From: Deltaproteobacteria bacterium
GTDB lineage: Archaea > Thermoplasmatota > Poseidoniia > Poseidoniales > Poseidoniaceae
Direction of reading: 5' to 3'
DNA length: 62,008 bases
Assembly (NCBI GenBank): GCA_028344335.1
Contig: JAOMAZ010000004.1
Location: 1 to 62,008 of the forward strand
The translations under genes were made by a program, and so were the position numbers. The notes beneath the pieces were generated by a model, which saw only the letters and a list, made by a program, of their open reading frames with translations, made no database searches and was not told the origin of the DNA. Numbering within the stretch: the stretch's first letter is position 1; each line of letters opens with the position of its first letter. Positions 8,601-17,000 of the stretch are shown in pieces.

Positions 8601-9693
8601 CAACGATCCGAATGAATGGAACGACAGTGATGGTGATGATGTTGGTGATAATGCAGACGCATTCGATAATGATGCCAACGAAACCGTTGATTCAGACGGT
8701 GATGGAGTAGGCGACAATGCAGACGTATTCGATGATGATGCAAACGAAAGCGCTGATTCAGACGGCGATGGAGTGGGCGACAATGCAGACGCATTCGATG
8801 ATGATGCAAATGAAACTACTGATTCTGATGGAGATGGAGTAGGAGACAATGCTGACCTGTTTGATGATGATGCAAATGAAAGCGCTGATTCTGACGGAGA
8901 TGGAGTTGGCGACAACTCAGATGCGTTTCCAAACGATGCCAATGAAACAGTAGATTCGGATGGAGATCAAGTAGGCGACAACTCAGATGCGTTTCCAAAC
9001 GATGCCAATGAAACAGTAGATTCGGATGGAGATGAAGTAGGCGACAATGCAGATGTATTCGATGATGATGCAAATGAAAGCGCTGATTCTGACGGAGATG
9101 GTGTCGGCGACAACTCAGATGCGTTTCCAAACGATGCCAATGAAACAGTCGATTCGGATGGAGATCAAGTAGGCGACAATGCCGACGCATTCGTTAATGA
9201 CCCCAATGAAGATACCGATTCTGATGGAGACGGGGTGGGCGATAATGCCGATGCCTACCCAGAAGATGCTGAACGTTCTACTGATGATGGAGGAGATTCT
9301 AATAATTCATCTGACGGTACTGGCTGGTCAGTAGTGCTCAAAGAGAGTGGACTGGATCCAAATCTAGTTGTGGGTGTGATAGGAATCATCATAGTAATGG
9401 TAGGAATGTTCTTCATGGCCTCATCAAGAAATATCAAGAAACTCAAGGCAGAACTTGAGGAAGCACATGTCGCCACTGACATGTGGGGTCGTCTAGACTA
9501 TGACAAGGATGGAGATATCTCCGACCTTGAATTCGAGGCTTACAAAGTGATTCGCGATGGTGGAAAAAAGGTAATCGAATTAGATAGTGAATCTGGTGAT
9601 ACAGAGGATGCAGAAGATGCAGAAAGTTCCGAAACTGAAGAAAGTATTGAGGAGATGGCGAACCAAGATGAAGATGGGTCATCAGAGAAATAA
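5662..9693 (+). CDS. large calcium-repeat surface protein with a cytoplasmic EF-hand
   Basis: This 1343-residue exported protein starts with a signal peptide (MNRSRKALALTILMLIGSLAP). Residues about 45-720 are propeller-like repeats of about 45 residues (SSLALDSESNPHIAYYDATNG, LMYT). Residues about 735-1210 are thrombospondin type 3 repeats, including some 14 near-identical 22-residue units (DSDGDGVGDNADAFDNDANE). One membrane span (about 1235-1256) is followed by a cytoplasmic tail with a canonical 12-residue EF-hand loop, DYDKDGDISDLE (9496-9531), and an acidic end. The ectodomain should bind many calcium ions and stiffen; the internal EF-hand suggests calcium sensing on the inner face, which is an inference. 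It shares N-terminal repeats with its divergent neighbour at 2652-5480, so they are probably paralogues. Confidence 0.92.
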   Translation: MNRSRKALALTILMLIGSLAPILSASLESTSVKMSTSIGNMPKNIDETDNVGQYSSLALDSESNPHIAYYDATNGNLMYTKYNGWEWNTTIVDSDDDVGSHASLALDKVNNPHISYYNATSGDLKYAHFDGSNWSNLTIDEDGDVGSHTSIDVSSNMNPHISYRDEDNTNLKYTYYNGSAWINMTLDGNWGGMDNVGTYTSIALDSSNGPHIAYYNYTGGDLMYTYNDGSSWYKQAAYSTNNVGQHASLVLDSTDNPHFSHYNMQFQNLLYTHYNGTVWATEAVDSTGLVGEFCSIDVDSNDNPHIVYVDRDNGGQLKYAAYDGNWTLSVVDEEAEYTSIVMDSTDRPHFSYYDLSDEDLRYLSQSGANAVVVSTDMSFDNAWGGLGFKLDSQGIPHIAYQNHSGTNHVSYAKLNSTASAAAGTEVWDIETIDTANQGYYGSWISLDLDSQDRPHVSYFGGDNSDTLRYAYHNGTGWVTETVDSKSNSGIERIGWYSAIVIDSTDKPQIAYSSQGTSNMKFAIHDGSGWHLDDVINSGSGAKRNIQFSLSVADVPHICYNSGENRLGYATYSGSGWVVDDDITSSDLTYANNQRGTYCDIEVDQFGRPHISFDYNSNDNLGYMVLNGSSWEGWQVSTMGEILFTSLELDSAERPYISFQSKTGDDDLYFTWLDNSTNTWRIRDSGLHHTNTIYDSSQWGRYNVLVLDQNDSVHIAFYDNTKTEILYYTDNYNPAIDTDGDGIPDSEDNFPSNPSETADYDGDGKGDNADNDDDDDGVIDLDDSCQFGIIGAGADFDGDGCKDSEDDDDDNDGYPDVSDACSKGMTGIGFDLDGDGCQDAEDSDIDGDGTPNVDDAFERDPTEDTDSDGDGVGDNADAFDNDANETVDSDGDGVGDNADAFDNDANETVDSDGDGVGDNADAFDDDANETTDSDGDGVGDNSDIFPDDANESTDLDGDGIGDNADLDVDGDNVSDVDDAFPNDPNEWNDSDGDDVGDNADAFDNDANETVDSDGDGVGDNADVFDDDANESADSDGDGVGDNADAFDDDANETTDSDGDGVGDNADLFDDDANESADSDGDGVGDNSDAFPNDANETVDSDGDQVGDNSDAFPNDANETVDSDGDEVGDNADVFDDDANESADSDGDGVGDNSDAFPNDANETVDSDGDQVGDNADAFVNDPNEDTDSDGDGVGDNADAYPEDAERSTDDGGDSNNSSDGTGWSVVLKESGLDPNLVVGVIGIIIVMVGMFFMASSRNIKKLKAELEEAHVATDMWGRLDYDKDGDISDLEFEAYKVIRDGGKKVIELDSESGDTEDAEDAESSETEESIEEMANQDEDGSSEK
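8254..9270 (+). repeat. 66-bp tandem repeat array encoding TSP3 calcium units
   Basis: About 14 in-frame units of 66 bp encode DSDGDGxGDNxDxFxxDANE. Neighbouring units at 8940-9150 are almost identical at DNA level, which points to recent duplication or gene conversion and a length that probably varies between strains. One unit (8520-8620) is degenerate. Confidence 0.9.
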
Positions 9694-9758
9694 CGTTATG
9701 ACTTCTGATTTTTCCGATATCATCCGTAGCGTTGCGTCAATTATAGGTGATTAGGGTG

Positions 9759-11282
9759 TTAACTTGAACATGACAGCATGGAACAACCTACTTGATGACG
9801 GGCCCACTCGGGGCGTTTCTGAAACCATTCTTCCTCATGTTCGGGCTGTTCATCGTAAGGGTTTTGAAGAAGGATGTAAAGTCGTTCAGCGACTGAAAAG
9901 TCGCCCGCTTCTGCAGCATTAATCGCTAGTTGTGCCATCCAATTTCTCAGCACATACTTCGGATTTGATTTGCGCATTATGGAACGATTCGGCGAACCTT
10001 CAGTACGTGACCACCAACGTTGTAGCCAAGCATTCCATTCATCGGTTGGAACGGTTGAAGAATCATAAAAAGCATCTCTAAGCGAATCTATATGAGGCGA
10101 TTCAATGGAACACAATAACCGAAAGAAAATGGTCATGTCTGTCTCAACTTCTTGCAGTAACGAGTTCAAGTCTTGGATTAGAGGCTCATCCAATGCGGTG
10201 AATACGTCCAATCCTAACTTGGTGGCCCACATGTTATTGTGATGTTCGTCTAATGCACTGATGTACGCATCAAGCACTTGATGCAAACTCTCGGGTTCAT
10301 CCATCAATGGAACCATCGCTTCAAGAAACCTAGCTACATTCCACCCTCCAATTTGCGGTTGTTGGCCGTATCTATAACGGCGAGTCGAAGCATCAGTTGT
10401 GTTTGGAGTCCACCCCGGATTGTAATCTTCCAACCACCCGTACGGTCCGTAGTCAATGGTTAAACCGTGTATGGACATGTTGTCAGTGTTCATCACTCCG
10501 TGAACAAAACCAACTCTCATCCAATGCGTAATCATCGATGCGGTTTGTTCTGCGATGTGGGTAAGCCATGCCACACGAGCTACGTCATCATGGACTGAGT
10601 GGTTGGGGAAATGGTGCTCAATGGTGTGGTCAACCAAGGTTCGTAACGTAGACACATCACCTGATGCGGAATGTATCTGAAAACTTCCAAAGCGTAGAAA
10701 ACTTGGAGCGACACGGCAAACAACCGCTCCTTGTTCTGGTGCTGGATTCCCATCATATAGCACATCACGAAGTACCGGTTCTCCGGTTGTCACCAACGAC
10801 AATGCACGGGTAGTAGGTACTCCCAAATGGTGCATTGCTTCACTGCAAAGGAATTCTCGAATCGAAGAACGAAGCACTGCTTTTCCATCTGCAAAGCGTG
10901 AGTAAGGTGTATGTCCTGCACCTTTGAGTTGCAATTCTAATACTTCACCTTCCAATTGAACCTCTCCCAAAGTGATAGCCCGCCCATCACCAAGTTGATG
11001 CGCCCAATTTCCGAACTGATGGCCCCCATAACGCTGAGCGTATGGGTCCATACCTTCGACAATGGAACCTCCTCCCAATATGCTGCCGTCAGGTCGGTCG
11101 AGCCCCAGTTGCGCTGCCATCTCGTTCGACCACATCACCAGTTGAGGTGTAGGTGCTGGAGTCGGATTAACGCGCGACCAGCATGCTTTCGGAACTTGGC
11201 GCGGGCGCCCCCCAACTTCCTCATCGCCCGGCGTCTCGTCAAGGAAACGACTGAGCCACTGAAGAGATGCAAAGGTGCCCAT
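9759..11282 (-). CDS. selO: SelO/YdiU family protein adenylyltransferase (pseudokinase fold)
   Basis: This is a full-length SelO-like protein of 507 residues from the ATG at 11282. SelO transfers AMP from ATP to protein Ser/Thr/Tyr and is linked to redox homeostasis in bacteria and mitochondria. Family motifs are present in order: YGGHQFGNWAHQLGDGRA, QLKGAGHTPYSRFADGKA with the nucleotide-binding lysine, LRSSIREFLCSEAMHHLGVP, HGVMNTDNMSIHGLTIDYGP with the catalytic Asp residues, and a C-terminal LSCSS whose cysteine occupies the selenocysteine position of eukaryotic SelO. A TTG at 11348 would overlap the upstream phosphatase gene by four bases and add 22 residues; I prefer the ATG because the added residues do not resemble the family. 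SelO is unusual in archaea, so bacterial transfer is likely. Confidence 0.93.
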   Translation of the reverse strand: MGTFASLQWLSRFLDETPGDEEVGGRPRQVPKACWSRVNPTPAPTPQLVMWSNEMAAQLGLDRPDGSILGGGSIVEGMDPYAQRYGGHQFGNWAHQLGDGRAITLGEVQLEGEVLELQLKGAGHTPYSRFADGKAVLRSSIREFLCSEAMHHLGVPTTRALSLVTTGEPVLRDVLYDGNPAPEQGAVVCRVAPSFLRFGSFQIHSASGDVSTLRTLVDHTIEHHFPNHSVHDDVARVAWLTHIAEQTASMITHWMRVGFVHGVMNTDNMSIHGLTIDYGPYGWLEDYNPGWTPNTTDASTRRYRYGQQPQIGGWNVARFLEAMVPLMDEPESLHQVLDAYISALDEHHNNMWATKLGLDVFTALDEPLIQDLNSLLQEVETDMTIFFRLLCSIESPHIDSLRDAFYDSSTVPTDEWNAWLQRWWSRTEGSPNRSIMRKSNPKYVLRNWMAQLAINAAEAGDFSVAERLYILLQNPYDEQPEHEEEWFQKRPEWARHQVGCSMLSCSS

Positions 11283-11344
11283 GCCGTGAGCACCAGCATC
11301 CCTAACTTGAAGATGTGGTAGATTTGAAAGATTGAAATTACAAC

Positions 11345-12712
11345 TCAAGCGCTGAAATAATTAGAACGGGATTCTCTGAACATCACGGCCATCACCATGG
11401 CTATCAAAGTCAACAGAACTGATGGTGCAGGCATACTATCACCTTCCTTTTGTGGAATAGGATCGCCTTGTCTCAAAGTGAATGTGTCCCCTATCTCTCC
11501 ACTTTGTCTGACATAATCTACCTGCAATGATTCACCTGCAATATCAACACTCACCCTAACTATTCCATATGACTGTTCGCGATATGCTGACCACACCGGC
11601 TGCTCATCAGAATAATCGTACTCCCCTCTACCGGCAGTACCGACAATAAGGTGGATTGGAGCGTGCGCACCCGAGAAAACCTTGCCATCATCAGCGTCGC
11701 CACGCTGCTGGACCTCTGCATCGATGACCGGCCAGGTTCGTTCGTAGAAATGGTCATGCCCCCAAAAAACCAAATCAACTCCAGACTCGACGAAAAGTGC
11801 TTCCAAATCGGCACGCAATTCTGCATCTTCATCGTGCGTGGCATCATCGTGTGAAGTGTACATCGGCTTGTGCCCATAGACTATAATCCAAGGTACCTGC
11901 TCTCGATTCTGGATTGCATCGCCAAGGTCAGACTCCAGCCACTGATACTGTTCACTGCCGGCACTGTAATCATGCTCTGTCGAGAAACCAGTGAAATGAA
12001 CAGGACCGTAATCAAAGGAATGCCAGTAATCGGAATCTGAGGTCGAAGGAAACTCAAAACGTATATCGTAGGCCTCGAATCCATATCCCGGCTCGTTCTC
12101 ATGGTTACCGGGGACCATCATCCACGGCATGTTACTCATCGACCTCTGATTAGAATCCAGATAATCATCCCAAACAGACTGTTCACCATTAGCATAGGAG
12201 ATATCGCCAGAAAGTATGAGGAAGTCCGCATCGCTATCAACCACCATGTTGGTGGTCTCCATACCCTCTGAACTAAGACCGTGATCCCCGAAAGCAAGGA
12301 AGGTAAAATCTGACAAAACATCTCTGGTCTGGAAAGTGTAGACCTCTGACCAGGCACTTCCATCACCAACCCTGTAACTATAGTTGCTTGCGACTTCAAG
12401 ACCTATCATGACACCACTGTGGAATACCATGTCGTGGTCATAACAGAACTCTTCCCCCATGGCGCTGTTGTCAAGAGAGCCATCTAATCCCCATTCAACC
12501 TCGGAATCTGTCTGAGATTCTGTAGCCCATATTACCTGCATCTGACTTTCATCCTGGCTCAGTGAAATATGAATCTGCTCAGGAGAGTTACTTCCAGTCA
12601 GAGTACTAATCGGACAACTGAGAAGACTTCCAATCTGTGCATCCGCTACGAGAGTGAATGCCGGTATGCAAAGCAGGGCTGTGATTACCAGCAGAGCCAA
12701 GCGCCTGAGCAT
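11345..12712 (-). CDS. secreted purple-acid-phosphatase-like metallophosphoesterase
   Basis: The exported enzyme of about 455 residues begins with a signal peptide (MLRRLALLVITALLCIPAF), then a fibronectin-III-like domain typical of purple acid phosphatases (about 35-130), then a calcineurin-like metallophosphoesterase domain. Metal-binding motifs appear in order: GDHG, GDISYANG, GNHE, YGHKP and GHDHFYERT. It probably hydrolyses phosphate esters outside the cell, as in phosphorus scavenging. The C-terminus is MPAPSVLLTLIAMVMAVMF followed by basic residues, a Pro motif plus hydrophobic helix plus basic end that resembles archaeal sorting or anchoring signals. The ATG at 12712 is preferred over a GTG at 12733 because it begins the signal peptide cleanly and lies about 30 bases after a TATA box. 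The gene is followed closely by selO. Confidence 0.9.
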   Translation of the reverse strand: MLRRLALLVITALLCIPAFTLVADAQIGSLLSCPISTLTGSNSPEQIHISLSQDESQMQVIWATESQTDSEVEWGLDGSLDNSAMGEEFCYDHDMVFHSGVMIGLEVASNYSYRVGDGSAWSEVYTFQTRDVLSDFTFLAFGDHGLSSEGMETTNMVVDSDADFLILSGDISYANGEQSVWDDYLDSNQRSMSNMPWMMVPGNHENEPGYGFEAYDIRFEFPSTSDSDYWHSFDYGPVHFTGFSTEHDYSAGSEQYQWLESDLGDAIQNREQVPWIIVYGHKPMYTSHDDATHDEDAELRADLEALFVESGVDLVFWGHDHFYERTWPVIDAEVQQRGDADDGKVFSGAHAPIHLIVGTAGRGEYDYSDEQPVWSAYREQSYGIVRVSVDIAGESLQVDYVRQSGEIGDTFTLRQGDPIPQKEGDSMPAPSVLLTLIAMVMAVMFRESRSNYFSA

Positions 12713-12737
12713 AGACCCTCGAGGGCTTGTCACGCTA

Positions 12738-12746
12738 ATTATTTAC
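12738..12746 (-). promoter_or_regulatory. TATA box for the metallophosphoesterase gene
   Basis: GTAAATAAT on the minus strand is centred about 30 bases upstream of the ATG at 12712. It supports that start and an independent transcript starting between the MscS and phosphatase genes. Confidence 0.5.
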
Positions 12747-12776
12747 GGTAGATATTATTGAGATATACGAAATAAC

Positions 12777-14069
12777 TCAATCTTCGCCTGCCTCGAACAT
12801 CGAGATAATCCTCTCAAGTTCTCTAGAAGTCTCCTCAAGCAAGTTTCGCTCTGTTTTATCCAACTCGATATCCTTGAGACGATCCTTGATTTCTTCAAGT
12901 TCCTTTCGTGCAGATTCACGCTCTTCTCTGAGTTTCTTGTCTTCCTTAATCATCTGCATTCTCGCTAGACGCACACTAGCATCCTTCTTGCGAACATTGG
13001 TCGTGGACTTGTGTTCCTGCCCGATATTAAATCGAGTTGGGAATGGAATCCCAATTCCTTCTTCCCTGAAACGTTCATCGATGGATTTCAGCACCCAATC
13101 CTTGGCAACCCACTCATCACTGTAATCCTTGACCCATCCATACATCCTGAAAACCTTGGCGAAATCACCCAATTCGTTCAACAAGACTCTTGGATTTGGT
13201 TCGTCAATGACATATGGGCACTCGCGCATTAACTGCAGCAAGGTGTACTTAACGTGATCAATATCTTCTCCATATTCAACTCCAATATCTAGGACCAAAG
13301 AAATTCTGCGAGCAACTCCATCTCCGCCACCTCGGGCATGATTGACGACGATGGAATTAACCAGCGTGTTGTTTGGAATAACCACTAAAGTCTCCTCATA
13401 AGTCAGAATCTTAGTCGAAAGAATCCCAACTGAGGCAACAGACCCAGTCAAATTTTCAACCTCAATTCTATCTCCAACCTCAAATGGCTGGTCAAGAGAG
13501 AGCATGAATGAATTGACAATATTTCCAAGAGTCTGCTGCATAGCAAGACCGATGATTATAGAAAATACAGCCAATGAAGCAAATAGACCAAAGAGTTCGA
13601 TCCCCATCTCTGACAGTGCCAGATAGATTCCACCGAACCATACAATCCCCCTAAACATGAAAATTATCAGATAGTTACTACCTGAAACTGTTACACTTGA
13701 CTTGTTCCTGAATCGTTCTGAAATTGCAGGAACAATATGTCGAATAGAAACACTGGTAAGTGAAGTGGTCAAGATAATATAAAATACTGAAAAGAAGGGA
13801 GATAAACTAGCCACCCATTCTCCATCCTCAGGATATATCCAATTCAAGGAAAAGTGAATACCTCCAACAAAAATGAATGAGTACAAACGATTGGAGATTG
13901 GAGCGTGTAATTCATCATCCCATTCAGCGCTTGTCATCTTCACTACCTTGAGCCAAGGTTTGACAATTGTAAATCTGGATAGTAGGATGGCCATGAGGAT
14001 ACCTATCCCTGAAACAAGTAACTTGACAGAAGAATCCAAAGAATTTATCTGATCAATTATTCCTAACAT
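12777..14069 (-). CDS. MscS-family mechanosensitive ion channel
   Basis: The 430-residue protein has an N-terminal membrane region with about five helices and a classic MscS pore-lining and beta-domain signature: IIIGLAMQQTLGNIVNSFML, then LDQPFEVGDRIEVENLTGSV and VVIPNNTLVNSIVVNHA. A C-terminal alpha/beta domain follows, then a long charged coiled coil (about 345-425). It should open under membrane tension and release solutes. A ribosome-binding site AGGTGAT sits five bases before the ATG. Only 19 bases separate it from the stop of the giant RCC1 surface protein upstream, so the two are probably cotranscribed. The coiled-coil tail is longer than in bacterial MscS and may mediate cytoplasmic contacts. 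It is paralogous to the partial gene at 1-449. Confidence 0.94.
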   Translation of the reverse strand: MLGIIDQINSLDSSVKLLVSGIGILMAILLSRFTIVKPWLKVVKMTSAEWDDELHAPISNRLYSFIFVGGIHFSLNWIYPEDGEWVASLSPFFSVFYIILTTSLTSVSIRHIVPAISERFRNKSSVTVSGSNYLIIFMFRGIVWFGGIYLALSEMGIELFGLFASLAVFSIIIGLAMQQTLGNIVNSFMLSLDQPFEVGDRIEVENLTGSVASVGILSTKILTYEETLVVIPNNTLVNSIVVNHARGGGDGVARRISLVLDIGVEYGEDIDHVKYTLLQLMRECPYVIDEPNPRVLLNELGDFAKVFRMYGWVKDYSDEWVAKDWVLKSIDERFREEGIGIPFPTRFNIGQEHKSTTNVRKKDASVRLARMQMIKEDKKLREERESARKELEEIKDRLKDIELDKTERNLLEETSRELERIISMFEAGED

Positions 14070-14088
14070 CTCACATCACCTATGTGTA

Positions 14089-17000
14089 TCAATCTTCTTT
14101 CAGGAAATCCTTAGCCTGTTCGACCCACTTATCTCTCTTAACTCTTCCAGAGAAGAACTCGATTGCAACATTCACTTGGTCTTCTATCTCAGGAGTCATG
14201 CCTGAAATCTGCTTGAAGGTGAAAATACCTAATGCATTCAATTTCTCTTCAAGGAATGGTCCTATTCCCTTTGTTCGTTGCAAATCATCCTTTTCTGCAG
14301 CAGTTGCTGTTCCGATAGTGTTGAAATCGATGAATTCAGACTTGGCTGCGACACGTGCTAATTCTGCCTCCTTCTTAGAAAGTCCTTCCATCTTGTCTTC
14401 TAGAGCGGCCATCTTCTCTGCAATCATCAACTCCATGTTTGCAAGTTTAGTGGCTGCCTCACTCTCTGCATTTTGACGAACTTCGTCTTCAACTGCCTTG
14501 ATACGCCTTTCTTCTTCCACTTTGGCTTCGACCTTCTTGGCTTTAGCTTCTGCTTCTGCCTTAGACTTCTCAATTGAAGTATCCTTTTTCCTTGAGATTT
14601 TACGTTTCTTTTTTCCGCCAGAAGAATCCTTGATAGAAACTGTCCATTGGAAGTATACCGTCGAACTGCCTACTCGCATTAGAGTGCTGTACTCATCGCC
14701 ATCATTGGAATCGGAGAGATCCTTAAATTCCAGTTTAAATGATATTGAGCCAGTGTCCATTTCATCATCATCATTGATCCAATCGTCGTCTTCTTCGACC
14801 AAAATATCTGTCATATCGAAACGCCCCTCATTCTCTTCAGTATACAGATCCATGAATCTGACAATAGTGTCAGGCGGTAGGTGGCTAATGGTAATGGATT
14901 CTCTACTAGATGCTGATTTACCAGGAGATAGACCTTCAATATCCTGAAGAAGGTAAGGGTCTATCTTGGTTCCAGAACCAGAAATAAAATCAGGAGATGA
15001 AAACGTGTGTTCAGGTTGCGGGCCTTTTTGCATCCCCATCATAACTAGCACTGAGTCACCACGCTCCCTCGCGAATAGAATCAATGGAACAAGAAGTAAC
15101 AACAGTAACAGGAAAATTACACATAGCCACCAATACTTTGTCACCAAAGATGTACTTTCAACTACTTCTTCACTCTTCTTGGTCGCATTACAAGATTCCA
15201 TGTTATCTGGAGTACTGGTTGCATTCAGAGGGTCAGTTCCACAAGCGATTTCATCGACATCCAACCATAGGTCACCATCATCGTCATCATCAGCATTATC
15301 GCCAATACCATCGGCATCAAAATCATAGGTCTCGTTGGCATCTTCCTCGAAAGCATCCATATCATTTGATACTCCGTCATTGTCGATATCATCATCGAAC
15401 AAGTCACATATCATATCAGAATCGAAATCATCAGGAACACTGGAGTTGGACTTGGAATCTGTCTCACAGAGCCCTTCCCACATATCCGTCCAAGAATCGT
15501 TGTCATCATCAGTGTCAGCATTATCTCCAATACCATCACCATCAGTATCGAGCCATTCAATTTCATCTTCTGGGAAATCATCTTGATGGTTGGCATATCC
15601 ATCACCATCCTTGTCATCATCCAGAGAGTCACAAATGAAATCATTGTCAATGTCTGTTGGAATACTGGAGTTATCAGTTGAATTGGTGCCACAAGAGGAT
15701 TCTATTCCATCAAGCCACCCATCACCATCGGTATCGGTCTCCAATCCATCGCAAACTCCGTTACCGTCGGCGTCGACTGGAACTTCATTTGCATCCTTCC
15801 AATCCGAACCACATTGTTGCTCCTCAGTATCGATGAAACCATCTCCATCATCATCGTCATCAACGTAGTCACATATCTGGTCATCATCAGTATCTACTGG
15901 CGTATCAGTTCCATTCAATGGATCCTTGCCACATAACAACTCAATTTGATCAGACCACCCATCAGCATCGTCATCACTATCATCTCGGTCAGGTAGACCA
16001 TCGAGGTCGGTATCCAACAGAACTGCAAGGTTCAGGGTGAATGTGGAACTGTATTTGTCATTACTCGCGGTGATAGTGTATGATTGAATAGAACTCAATT
16101 CTGTTGGGGTTCCGAATATTGAACCATTATCTCCACCATCCCTCGCAGGGCTGGTGCCACTGAATGTCAATCCAAGAGGCAGATATGGGTCGATAGACCA
16201 AGAAGTTACATCTCCTCCAACTGCGGTTGCATCAAACATCATCATCTCTAGATTGAGTGATATTTCAAGCGTTGAACTCTCATAAAATAACAGAACCGGT
16301 GCATCGTTGATATCATCATTTACATCACAAATTCCATCACCATCGCTATCGAATGGATGGTCATTTGCATCGGTGGAATTGGTTCCTCCACATGCAAGCT
16401 CATCTTCATCGCTCCAACCATCACCATCATCGTCATCATCTGACTCATCTGGTGAACCATCGCCATCAAGATCCAGCAATACTGTGATACTGATTGTAGT
16501 TGACGCACTAATTTCGGGTTCGATTCCTTGAGCAGATACTGAGTAGACTGTTTCCGAACTCAATTCGCTTGGAGTTCCCCAAATACTGCCATTTCCTTCT
16601 CCAAACTCCATTCCTACAGGAAGGTCTGGAGTGATTTCCCAAGTGATGGCTGCTGCTCCTCTCTGTGAGGGATAGATTGTATTGATAGGTGAATTGACTG
16701 CTATTCTATGTTCAGCATATGGATAGAAGATATACATCCCAGTTCCATTGACCTGAATAACAACGGTTGTGTCCACACTGCCGCCAGAATTATTTGCGAA
16801 TATCTTGTAAGTCGTGTTATCCTGATTGGCTACTGGGATTCCTGAAATGACTCCATATGCATCCAACAGCATTCCCACAGGCAAGACAGGGTCAATCTCC
16901 CAAGTCTCAACCATACCACCGGAATTGGATGGCTCAAGCGGAGTCATCGGCTCTTCTTTCTTCAGAGATATGTGGGCCTGAGTATAGGATATCACAGCAA

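Noticed and set aside
8169-8942. 257-codon minus-strand frame rich in Ser, Pro and Ala
   Set aside because: It is the complement of the regular 66-bp calcium-repeat array; repetitive codons keep the opposite strand open. No signal, start context or family match.
8254-9270. CRISPR-like regularly spaced repeats
   Set aside because: The 66-bp units are contiguous, in frame and encode calcium-binding repeats; there are no unique spacers.
2652-9693. Reading the two divergent surface proteins as one inverted duplication
   Set aside because: They share repeat types, but the DNA arms are not inverted copies and the tails differ; ancient paralogy fits better.
14498-14947. 149-codon plus-strand frame opposite the cytoplasmic part of the giant protein
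   Set aside because: Low-complexity Ser/Leu peptide, shadow of the charged coiled-coil coding strand.
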